Notes under the pieces: model-generated
The model's input: the letters and a program-made list of their open reading frames with translations, nothing else
Databases searched by the model: none
What the model was told of the DNA's origin: nothing
Position numbers and translations under genes: made by a program
From: Parasitella parasitica
Taxonomy: Eukaryota > Mucoromycota > Mucoromycetes > Mucorales > Mucoraceae
DNA length: 64,000 nucleotides
Direction of reading: 5' to 3'
Assembly (NCBI GenBank): GCA_025201805.1
Contig: MU619264.1
Coordinates: 171,002-235,001, forward strand
In this document: positions 35,907 through 46,241 of the stretch, piece by piece
How the letters are laid out: every line of letters begins with the position of its first letter
How positions within the stretch are numbered: the stretch's first letter is position 1

Positions 35907-36364
35907 TTCAAGTATACAGAAAGATCCACATGTAGTATAGCAGTACTGGATGAACTAGCTCATGCAGTACATTCGGAATACATTACATATTTCTTGGCTT
36001 TTTATATGCGTTTCAAGCTTGTGTTTAAAAAATCTTCTTTTGTTTTCTTTTGATGTATCACAAGGTGCCGATGGCATTTTTGATACCCTTCTTCTTGTAC
36101 ATCACCGTAAAGTATATCAGTCATTTTCAGCCCGGTTTAAAATCCTGAGTTTAATTGATTTATATAATAATGATGTTAAATAAATAAGATGTTAAGGTAT
36201 ATATGCTCTTTCAATGCGAGAGGTATGAATGCAACAAAGAAGGGAGGCTATTTACAAATACATACAAGAAAAAAAAAACGGCGTAAAAAAAAGACGCAGT
36301 AGATGGTAATATTGACTGTTGAAAAGATATCATAATAAAACAGCATCACTTGAGCTCCATTTCT
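35907..36364. other. Spacer downstream of the MITE
   Basis: No gene recognised; A-rich stretches at about 36268-36293 precede the 3' end of the cyclin gene. Confidence 0.4.
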
Positions 36365-37002
36365 TTAAACCATACTCATCAGCTCAAGCTCAAGAGATTC
36401 CTGGTGTTCTTCAACAAATCTGTCCATTTCTGAGATATCAACGTATAAATCAAACTATTAAATTATTGTCAGGACATTTTATTCTATCGCACATTTGTGT
36501 ATATTTATGTATAACTACCTTCAATACACCCAAAAAGCTACGTTCCATTTCATTCAGTTCTCTTGACGTATAAAGTGGGGACACAATGCGATAGATCGAC
36601 ACTGCATGGGAAGCATAATCCTCGATGTACTTTGTAGCTACAATCATGGCGGCCAAGAATAATTTGTATGGGGTATCATATTCTACTTGACATGTTAGCC
36701 ATCATCTGATTCAATTTTAAATCAAGATTTATTTTACCTCCTTGAGCTTGATCAGGCAAGTTTCTCTTGAGACGTTCAAGGTAAATGAGGCCAATCACCA
36801 AGACAGTAGGTGTAAGGCGGCATTTTTGGTAGACTAACTTGATAAATGTAGGTAGTTCAGGCAACAACATGTGCTGGTAATATCTGCGTTCTTTTGAGCA
36901 CTGGACTAAATCGTCTATATTTGAAACCATATATGAAAGTAAAGGCTCAGGACTTGATCTAAATGTCAAAGTTTGGGAGGTAGTTTCAGTGACCATCATC
37001 AT
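36365..37002 (-). CDS. Pho85-type cyclin (PCL family)
   Basis: Cyclin-box protein that likely activates a Pho85/CDK5-type kinase. Exons 37002-36738, 36685-36519 and 36454-36365; 173 residues, short but containing one full cyclin fold. The cyclin box runs from FIKLVYQKCRLTPTVLVIGL through IYLERLKRNLPD and TPYKLFLAAMIVATKYIEDY to MERSFLGVLKFDLYVDISEM, with the Lys (KRNLP) and Glu (ELNEMERSFL) positions of the family. The shape (helix 1 with S/C-RLTPTVL, then KLFLAAMIVA-KYIED) matches PCL1/2 or S. pombe Pas1-like cyclins better than B-type ones. The three Met codons at the start leave the exact initiation point open by two residues. The gene is divergent from the BioF-like gene. Confidence 0.82.
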
Positions 37003-37797
37003 TTTGATTAGTTGCTATTTGTGGTAAAGTAATGGAGGTATATAAAAAAAAAAAAGTAATAATGTAATAGAATGATGATGAAAAAAAAAAAAGAGGGAAA
37101 ATATACCAGAAGTAGACCCTATTTATACATGAAAAATCAAGGCTTCGGTTCAAAAAGAATCCTCAAACAAACAAAACAAGTTAATGATCCAAGTTTAGAC
37201 ATATTTTCTCCATTATTTATGAAACGTGAAAGGTGATTATACTCCAAGCGAGATCATTTGATAAGGGGTCTGTCGACATTTGATTATATGAGATATTAAC
37301 CATCAAAAATAACCCGGTTCTATTTTCTTTCTTTTCAGCTACAGATATTAAACCGACTGTATGCCGTATTTTACAGAGTAAGGATGATGCTGATGATGCT
37401 GATGATGCTGATGCTGATGCTGATGCTGATGATCGTTTAATTTTAATAATAATTGTTGTATTGAATTAACACGAGCGTAGTGCGTGTAGAATTACCATAG
37501 GATTTTTGCTTTTTTTCAGGCACATACATCTAAACAAATAAAAAATGTTTGTTTTGCAGAATATTATGCACCTACATCGGAAGGCCTTCTTATCAACTTG
37601 TTTCATGTACAGTGTATCTCGCTTTTCGTTTCGAATAGTAGTGGGGTGGGACGAAGATCTCTCTTTTCATATAATGCGGGTATTTAATAGTTGAAATTTT
37701 GTCTGGTAAAATTAGCGATGAGTCAGTATTCATGAAAAAAAGATTTTCCATTTCCACCCCCTTGACTCTTGGCAACCATCTTTAAAACATCAAAAAA
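37003..37797. other. Divergent promoter region with GAT/GCT microsatellite
   Basis: Spacer between the cyclin and the BioF-like gene, which start on opposite strands. It contains a trinucleotide repeat at 37383-37433 made of GAT and GCT units and A-tracts at about 37045 and 37081. No gene recognised. Confidence 0.45.
37383..37433. repeat. GATGCT/GAT microsatellite
   Basis: About 17 trinucleotide units alternating GAT and GCT in the intergenic region 0.37 kb upstream of the BioF-like ATG. It would read as Asp-Ala repeats if translated, but no gene model includes it. Confidence 0.8.
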
Positions 37798-39179
37798 ATG
37801 CATACGCTTGTACAGCAACTCGAGGACACTTTAAAAAAACGACGACAAATATCCAAGATCCGTAGATTAGTTGTAAATCCACCTAATGCCATTGATTTTA
37901 GCTCAAATGATTTTTTGGGTTTATCGCATAGCAACCATTTCAAGGCTGCTTACCTCAAGGAACTGCACCAATTGCCCACCATATTGGGTTCAACTGGCTC
38001 AAGACTACTAGATGGAAACTCTGCCTATTGTGAGCAACTGGAGAAGAAAATTGCCGACTTTCACAATAGCGAATCTGCCTTGATTTTCAATTCAGGATTC
38101 GATGCCAATGCCGGTTTATTCAGCACAGTTCCCCAACGTGGAGATATTATTGTGTACGACGAATTGATTCATGCCAGTGTCCACGAAGGAATGCGGATGT
38201 CTCGTGCAGCCAAATGTTTGCCTTTTCTTCACTCCAATGTCGCGGATTTTGAGCGCATTATTCAGTGGGCTGTTGTTCAGTATCCAGGCAAGAATGTTTT
38301 TATCGCTGTGGAGACTGTGTATTCTATGGATGGTGATATTGCCCCGTTAAATGAATTAATAGCTGTGCTTCGAAAATTTTGGCCTCTTAAAGAAAACGGG
38401 TATATCATTGTGGATGAGGTGAGTATTTGACAGCTTTCAAAACAGAATTGTATCAGTAATTTAAAAACCAGGCACATAGCACAGGTGTTTATGGGCACCA
38501 AGGGCGAGGCATTATTTCGCAATTGGGCTTAGAAAAGGAGGTTTTTGCGAGGTTGCATACTTTTGGTAAAGCATTGGCGAGTAATGGAGGCATGTATAAA
38601 CTAGTAGAGCGTAGATCTATGACCATATCTGATCAACAGCCTCTATTTAGCTGCTATTCTTGGGTCTGAAATCCTTCGACAATATTTGATCAACTATGCC
38701 AGGCCGCTAATTTATTCAACTTTTATGTCGTATAGCTCATTAGCTTCTATAAAATGCGCTTATAGTGTGCTCGAGAATGAAGAAACTATACTGGTAAGAG
38801 ACAGATGGTAGCCATGGCGTAAAGCAAAATGATTAAAAATGATTCATAGATTCAAAAACATGTACATGATATCACCCAACGTTTCAGGGACACTATTCGC
38901 TTACCCTCAGGAACACTTCTGCCATCATCCAGTCCTATTCAAGGAGTTGTGTTAAACGGCAATGCGCCTGTTCGGGCGTTAGCAGGTTACTTGAACAAAA
39001 AGGGGTTCATTGTAAAGCCTATTTGTTCACCAACAGTGCCCATTGGACAAGAGCGTGTTAGAATATGTCTTCATGGACACAACACCATGGACCAAGTCGA
39101 CAGTTTAGTCGAGGAAATACATTTGTTCTTTCGAATCAGCCCTTCATCATCACCAGTAGACGAAACGGCGAAACTCTAA
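37798..39179 (+). CDS. 8-amino-7-oxononanoate (KAPA) synthase-like, BioF family, C-terminal AKL
   Basis: PLP-dependent alpha-oxoamine synthase, most likely joining pimeloyl thioester and alanine in biotin synthesis. Exons 37798-38418, 38472-38589, 38651-38793 and 38850-39179; 403 residues. Marks: IDFSSNDFLGLS near the start, LGSTGSRLLDGNS, IVYDELIHASVHEGMRMS, VDEAHSTGVYGHQGRG, HTFGKALASNGAAILGSE (with the PLP-binding Lys in FGKAL), LINYARPLIYST, and PICSPTVPIGQERVRICLHG near the end. The protein ends ETAKL; AKL is a recognised peroxisomal PTS1 variant. The intron 38590-38650 must use a GC donor (AG/GCATGT) to keep GAAILGSE; a GT-donor alternative (38594-38639) would insert GILYL residues. A threonine-type KBL or ALA synthase role is less likely. 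Confidence 0.85.
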
Positions 39180-41343
39180 TAAAGTTACGCATAGTTTGGA
39201 CAAATATGGACGCAATTGTACAACAGCATAAATATACACTTTCCCTCTCCCACTGCTCTGCGCACCCAGTCGGTCCAGTCCGGCTCTTGGATACTTTGGT
39301 ACTTTGCATGAAACAGCCATCCTTATAATAAATTATTGCCAACATTTTCTAATTTGATACTCACGTAATATATGTCTCCTTGGTTATCTGAATCAAAGTA
39401 TAAATATTTACCTTTATAACAAGATAATGTTGTATACTTTTATGGAATTTAACCACAAAATTTGATGGGCGATACGAAAAAATCAAGTTTTGGCATTTTC
39501 CAAACAAAAAAGAAAGCAGGGATCCGACTGGGTGTTAGATGATAAGCTATCATATATGATGTATTCAGCAGACTGATTCAGTGTTATACTATGCCTCTGC
39601 ATGCATGCATATATATGCCCGCGCTGTTTGTGTGTATGCCTGGAATATACCATTTAGAAGATCAACTAGTGTTGGATCTCCAGGAATACATGTACATGAT
39701 CAGACATGCACATATATACTATATAGTTCATTTTTTTGTATGAGAGAAACGACAGAAAGAATGGTGGTTTCACTGCATATACATTCAAGTGTAATCTTTT
39801 TCACATACCACGTTTTGTGAATAAATGCATGTAATGTTAATGCTCTTTAATGCAATAGATTTTGAGCTAGTTTGAAACGTGGACATGCACCAAGGGAGAT
39901 TATGGTGATCATATTATCTCTCTCTCTCTCTCTTTCTTTCTCTTTTCACCATTATCTAATTGTTAGGTAATGCAGATATGCATATACAATAGGGCTTTGA
40001 GGTTCGATATCAGTTCATCACGCAAATAAACAAGCCCATTCAAATTCAGCGTTTTTAAAAAGTAGAATACTGACTTTTTTGGATATTATTTACACAGGAT
40101 TATAAATAAACAGCAAGCAAATATAAACAAACATGGATGATGGAATGGATATGTATAATACTCTTTTCTCGTATCACTTTCACACTACTTTTTTTGTTAT
40201 TGTACAGGAAAAGAATTTTCTATTCTTCCTTGTATCTATTGTACGTTTGCAGTGCATAAAAATTGGTGCCATAATAAGGGAGAGCATCTATTGATACTTT
40301 AACATTTTACAAAAATAATCTTCCTGTGGGAACGTGGTGGATTGCGCTAATGATCAACAGGCAAATAGTTGAGATGGATGATACAAATAACATTATTCTA
40401 AACATGAATAAAGAGTTGAATCACATTGTCGTTATTAAATAAGTGCCACTATTTGTATGTATACATAATTAAAAACCATAGATAGATAGAGACATTTTTT
40501 ATGTATACAAAACCTTTAAGTACGACAACACATGCTAAATTGTTTTATATAAATGTCTCGTCTTTTATGAGGTATATCATGTTATATAATATGCTCAGAA
40601 AGTCGTTTATCGCAACATATTCCTAATATATGATTGAAATTTATCGAGTAAGAATATGATTTTACGTTTTTGAAGGGTGTTTTATTTCACATCGCTACAA
40701 GATGCCAGAGAGCACTTAAGCATGGTGTTAAAAGATATAATAAATTTTAAATATACATAATACAGGACAATAGCTAACAAGGTAGCATTTTATACTTATA
40801 GAGAGAGTGGTAAGCAAATGTTTAGTGAGCCGATAGAATAAAACTACTATATTGTAGGTGCAATAGCAACAAACTGAAAATAAGAAAGTTTAAAAATGGC
40901 AGCTTCAAAAAAGCGTTATATCTTACACAAAGCTAAGCTGTATATGCTACAAATCGTAACTAAATATATGTTAACGATCATTTATATAATAAGTCTTGAA
41001 CAGGTTATGAAAATGAATGATCAGAATTAGCTGAAATTTTTATCGTTTCATCTATCTTGTAATAACCTGTAACTAGGCATTACATCAGCAGTGTTCACAT
41101 TGGTCACTAAATTATTTAAGTACGCTAATAATACCAAAGATAAATGAACATTAGTGAATCCACCTGTCCTTTTCCCAATATCATATATTTTATCTGATAA
41201 ATATATATCCTTGCCATCATTATCCTTAGTTTACCCAGCCTGAGCTTAAGACCCAGAACAAAATAGGTACAATTATAGATGCTGATTCCTTTATACAATT
41301 AATACGTTTAAAGAAGAATTTCATTAAATAAAAAAAATAATTA
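39180..41343. other. Gene-poor AT-rich region
   Basis: More than 2 kb without a recognisable gene. A CT microsatellite lies at about 39919-39942. Many short AT-rich strings and stops are present in all frames. It separates the BioF-like gene from a LINE fragment. Confidence 0.45.
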
Positions 41344-42655
41344 AAATGACTGTGAGCGCATAGCATTTTTCATCTGCTGCATTGCCCTAGTCAGATCGCG
41401 TAGTTTATATGAAAGAAAAACCTTCCCAAAAGACAATAAGGAAAAAGAAAAAAGTATAAAAGCATTTAGAAAAAATAGAGAGATTTAGAAACAGAGCAAA
41501 GAGACATTAACACTTTTACACGAGCAACCAATTCACCATAGAGGCGCCAGGATCTTGTGGGGTAGGAGGAGGGACTTGTTCATGGAATAAATGATTCATT
41601 TCATGCATGATCCTGCAGATTTCAGGCCAATGAACCGGCCACGGAAAGGCTTCTTGGGGATTTCGTGGTTTGTTTGGAGGTAGATGATTCAATAAATATG
41701 ATAGCGGACCATCAACTGATAGAGGCATTTGTAGTCGACTGTGCATATGAAGACAATCGATAGCATGTTTGCGAGTAAAGTTTTCGAAAGGATGGTATAT
41801 ACAGGGACTAGGAATACCACCAGGCAACCAACCAAGGCGCCAACGGAGGACTTGACTACCTTCAATATTTGTCATCGGCGAGAAGAGAATTGGGTCTATA
41901 ATCATTTCTGGGCGGCAAGCAGATATCAATTTGGAGTTTGTGCCAGTGCAAAGGGTTTCAAAGCTATCTTCAAGAAACTTTTGTTTGAGGCTTTTGAAAG
42001 TACGTGGGCCAGGATCATCAATAATCGGAGCGCATTCTTTCCATAGTGGATTGCTAGTCAATTTGTACCAATTCGAATGGCTGGCCGAGGTTTGGATATG
42101 TGGAAGTAATAGCTGAAGTAGTGTATCATCGGGCAAATCAAGAGAGCGAATCATATATTTAGTTTGGAGGATCCTAGACCTATCTGTCATTGATGGCTGT
42201 TGTACCAGATGCAACACGACTTTTGTAGAAGATTTAAGAGAACCACCGAAAATGCGACGAATACATTCATTTTGACAAGCTTCAAGTTTTTTGAAATGTC
42301 CACGATTTAGTGCACTTATAGCAAGACCATATTCCATTTGAGAACAAATCATTTGAACATAAAAACAGACTGAAAGTAATCGACTAAACCCTTTGGAATT
42401 GACACCAATTGCTGCAATTTGGTTCATAGCTTTCCTGGCTTTCAAAGTATTGTTATTGACAAGAGCAGAAACATCTACATAGCCTCCTGGTTTGAGGGGG
42501 ATTCCAAGGTATGAGAAACAAGCTTCTCGGGGTAGTGGTGTATTATAGAGAGAATATGGCTGTTTATTTAGATTTATACAGGTAAAGTGTCTGAACAATT
42601 TTTTTACTTTGTCTAAAACTAACTTTCTTTTCGTCTGATTTCCATTTCCATTTCA
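41344..42655 (-). mobile_element. LINE fragment with intact 360-codon frame (RT thumb and C-terminal region)
   Basis: An open frame on the minus strand runs from the stop near 42655 to 41516 without interruption. It contains CINLNKQPYSLYNTPLPREA, then FSYLGIPLKPGGYVD, a segment with FYVQMICSQMEYGLAI and CQNECIRRIFGG, and ends in VNWLLV. This order is what follows the palm of fungal non-LTR reverse transcriptases; the catalytic palm itself is absent. The frame has no credible ATG at its start. Downstream at 41344-41410 a further piece, RDLTRAMQQMKNAMRSQSF, may be a remnant of the original C-terminus in another frame. No poly(A) or target duplication was found. Probably a fairly young truncated copy; a domesticated gene is possible but less likely. 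Confidence 0.65.
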
Positions 42656-42977
42656 TAAGGTAAGCATATGATCTGAATTTAAATCTCCATTTGTCCACAA
42701 AAAAAATAGCATCTGTTTAGTCATGAAGTTATTGCTCAAGTAATGAAATTTGAAAAGGATTTATATACTACAAGTCAAGATATCAGGTAATACAAGTATG
42801 ATATAGCTAAATTGACATCTCTTCTCACATGCAGATGAATATAAATGCCTTGTAAATATCAATGTATATTTGTACGATTCTCATCCATTAAATTAATTAT
42901 GCTCATAAAACGCTTAACCTACATAATCAAGCAAACAAGTATTCTATAATTTAAGCAAAAACGTCCCATTACTGATT
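42656..42977. other. Spacer, possibly decayed LINE sequence
   Basis: No gene recognised. It may hold decayed sequence of the adjoining LINE fragment; I could not support this base by base. Confidence 0.3.
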
Positions 42978-44710
42978 TTATTTTTGGAATGAGATGTTGA
43001 TATGTGATTCACCCATTTGAAACCTAAACAAGTATATTAACATCAAATTATCATTTGTATGCCGTTGGACCTTACCTGTTGTATTTTCTTCTGAAAGTAA
43101 CAGCCGACTCGACACTCGAGAATGTAACCGTTGCCGAATTAACACTTGAATCCAAATTGATATCATGTGCACCTCCATTGATTTCATTCGTCATGGCTCG
43201 TATATCTTGTTCTTTTGTATCTTTGCTCAAGCCCTTGATGATGAGTATGTTTGATTTGCCATTGGTGACAATAGGCAAGACTGGCGTTGCTGTAGTTAAA
43301 GCAGAGGAGTTCTTGTTGGGAACAGTAGCTGCCCTGGATACAGCAGAGTTACCTGAATTACCTAAACGAGTTGTGATACTTGGCTTTTCATACGGCTTTC
43401 TATCAAACGGTGTTGTACTTTTTCTGTCGTAAGGTGATAATTCCCGTCTTTCATTTGGTGGCTGATATGGAATGTTTTTGGGCGGTAGGTTATTATTGCG
43501 GGCAGCAGCAGCGACGCCTTTAATTGTGATTCCACCAGCAGAAGACGAAGTAAATCTTTCCTGTCGTTTTGCTGCTCGATTCTCATAATTGCTATCTTCA
43601 GACCTGGGGCGCTTTTCTCCACTCTAATGGTTGACAGTTAATAAATAGCACAAAAAAATGAATCTTTGCAACTTTTTTACCTCGCCGTTCTTTTGTTCCT
43701 GTTTCTTTCGCATAATTTCAGTAGCTTCTCGACGTTTTTGGTCCACTCTTTGCTGCTCTTGTTGCTGAAGCTGCATTTGCCTTTGCATAAGAAGCATGCG
43801 CTGAGCCTCCATTTCCATGAACCGTTGTTGCTGTTGCTGTTGCAATTGCATCTGTTGCGACGCTCCACCAGCACCTTTGTTGAATTTTGGATTAACGTAG
43901 ATACGGTTCGAGAATGGCGGATATTGTGGGAACATGTTACTATTAAAAAATGAATACCCAAGAGGAATAAACAGCATAAATACATCATAATGAAAAGAGT
44001 AAATGTCAAAAGTAAGATGTATAAAGTCAATGTAACAATGTTGGCCTTTTTTTTTTTTCTCTTTTTTTCTCTTTTTTTCTCTTTTTTTCTCTTTTTTTTC
44101 TCTCATATATATTTTCAATAGTTGCACAGCTACGTATATATTAGTAATAAAAAAAAATTAAAAAAAAAAAAAAAAAAAAAAGAAAATGGTGAGGGTTAGA
44201 GAGGGGGTGGGGAATAGCGAAGCGCGTCAAAAAGACAACAGAGGATACAGACGGTAAAAGAAAAAAGAATAAAATTAATACTAAAACCTACTTCATTGGG
44301 ATTGGCTTTTGATTGTAAAATCCATTACGATTGTATGCATTAAACTTGTAGTTGTTGTTGTACTTGCTAAAGTTTGGTTGCTGTTGAGGTTGTCGCTGTG
44401 CGAATACTGGCTTCTTTGGCACAGATTTAACGTCGTTGGGTGTTTCTCCTTCTTCTAGGTTATTATTTACAGTTTTTTCTTCTTGTTTCTCGACTAATGT
44501 AGTCGTGTCTGATGTTAGAGTTGATGCTGGAGCTATTTCTTTAGAAGTCTGTTTTTCTTGCTCTCCTTTTTCAACTTGGGTCAACGTAGATGCGTTTTCA
44601 TCGCGAAGCTCCTTTTCCAACGCTTCCAATTCTTCGTTTGTAAGCTCTGGTCCATCGATGTCTCCCAAATCTCCAAAGTCTTCAAAATCTAACTCGTCAT
44701 CAGGTAGCAT
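42978..44710 (-). CDS. Probable RNA-binding protein with C-terminal RRM-like fold
   Basis: Exons 44710-44292, 43939-43681, 43623-43076 and 43023-42978; 423 residues. The N-terminus is acidic (MLPDDELDFEDFGDLGDIDG) and followed by a helix (LTNEELEALEKELRDENAS). A Gln/Asn-rich middle and a long Gln/Met/Arg coiled segment (MQLQQQQQQRFMEMEAQRML) follow. Next come basic SGEKRPRSEDSNYENRAAKR and Arg/Pro-rich stretches. The C-terminal 70 residues look like an RRM: SNILIIKGLSKDTKEQDIRA as first strand and helix, then ATVTFSSVESAVTFRRKYN as RNP1-like strand and helix. The layout recalls RBM33-like proteins but I do not claim orthology. Intron 1 is unusually long (352 nt) and full of A/T tracts. Confidence 0.75.
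44047..44104. repeat. Tandem CTCTTTTTTT repeat within a long intron
   Basis: Four to five units of a 10-nt pyrimidine repeat on the plus strand, inside intron 1 of the minus-strand RNA-binding gene, so the transcript carries purine-rich GAGAAAAAAA units. An A-tract lies about 45 nt away at 44148-44181 and would be poly(U) in the same RNA. Confidence 0.75.
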
Positions 44711-45793
44711 TGTTTGTATATATAAGTTTTCTTGAAGGTGAAAAAGGGGAGAAACCGAAAAAAAGAATAGAAAGAGAAATATATACTGAAAATGAGCCTG
44801 GAAAACGAGTGACCATACAATTGATTGGACTGCAGTTGTTTACGTCAAATTAAACAGAGCTTGTTAAGGAATGAAATGCCATGCTACTTATCACGGTACC
44901 TTTTCATTGTCATGGGAGTTGAATATATTTTCGACAAGACTCGACATCCCATTGATTAATATTCGTCTTGTAGCTGCAATCTGAGACGTCCACAATGAAG
45001 GGGTGCTAATAAAGAGAACGGGGGTGGTAATTAGCACTGTTGTATTGCACACAGTTACAAAGGGCTGTTTTTCCAAGTTTGATACACAAAGAGGCGCCCA
45101 TGTATTTTTTGCACTGTATATACACACAAGGATCCATTAAGCCCTAGTCCTCGTCAAATAAATAAATGTTAAATGACGATAACATCAAGATTCATCATGC
45201 TCATATCGTTTATGTTAACCGTGCTTTCCACCGAAATTTCAACTCAGGTTTAAGCAGACTTGTTTTCAAAGTACATATGTTTGTACAATTCTCGGACCAA
45301 GAGAACTGTGAACATTAATATTGCTGATACACGAAAAAGCTTATAATTCTAAATAGATTTAGATATTTTTTCTTATGGTTTTTTATTTAAATGAAAAATC
45401 ATAATACAATATAACATGTTGCAGAGGTTGATTTCAATGGACCATAGACAATATCAACTAGCAACATATATATATATGTATATATAAACGAAAAGCATAA
45501 AATGGGAGGAAGAAATGTATATATTCAAAGGATTCCATGTTGACTGAAACTGTTATAGTTAATGTGAGTGAGAATATATTCCAAACATAAAGTGAGGGTG
45601 GTACATGACAAGTTACAATTCAACTATATAAAATAGCCAAATAGAATCATCATCAAATGAGAGTTTTTTTTTGTTTTTTGTTTGTTGTTAATTTTGCTAG
45701 TTTTTTTTTGTTTTTTCTTTTTTTAAGAGAGGTTGTATATGTGAAGGAAGAAATGATTCTTGTTTTACATTTTTTGGAGTTTTAATGATTCTT
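44711..45793. other. Spacer between two minus-strand genes
   Basis: About 1.1 kb with the promoter of the RNA-binding gene and the 3' region of the Ecl1-like gene, including T-rich tracts at 45660-45726. No gene recognised. Confidence 0.4.
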
Positions 45794-46241
45794 TTAAAAG
45801 AGGTGGTCTGTATATACATTTTGTTGATGCTGCTGTTGATAATAGGAGGAGGTGCTTTCCCATGATGATTGTTGCTTAAGTGTGTTTTGAATATTCGAGG
45901 ATGATAAGGTAATTACTGAGGATGCAGAGGATGCTGATGAAAAGGAAGAAGATGATGCTTGGGAATAAGGATGATTTGATGATGTCTGGTACAATGAAGA
46001 ACGACGTCGAGGATATGGTATTTCGCAAGTAGGAGCAGGCGATGGACTGTTTTGAGCGAGGTAGGATTTTAGTTGGTGAGTATCATAAGGTTTAGATGCT
46101 TCATTTGTCTGGCAGGTAACTGAACAAAAGTTCAAGTTCTGTAATTCTAAAGCTTAATATCAAAATTAAATTGGTCTCAATAAATCAACTTACCTCTTCC
46201 TGCAATTGTTTTTCACAATAGAGACAAATGTTTAAATCCAT
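45794..46241 (-). CDS. Ecl1-family (lifespan regulatory) small zinc protein
   Basis: Two exons, 46241-46194 and 46138-45794; 130 residues. The N-terminus MDLNICLYCEKQL followed after the splice by ENLNFCSVTCQ gives a C-x2-C ... C-x3-C zinc-binding pattern right at the start. This is the signature of the Ecl1/2/3 family (extenders of chronological lifespan in fission yeast), which start MDL and carry CxxC then CSxxC. The rest is a Ser-, Tyr- and Gln-rich disordered tail with PYPRRRSSLYQTSS, as in the longer filamentous-fungal members. The first exon has only 16 codons, so the zinc motif is easily missed. The acceptor used (TACAG before 46138) is the only one that avoids a stop. Confidence 0.75.

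Noticed and set aside
41190-41230. ATATCCTT string as another U12 donor
   Set aside because: It lies in gene-free DNA with no exon on either side; the same holds for the one near 18764.
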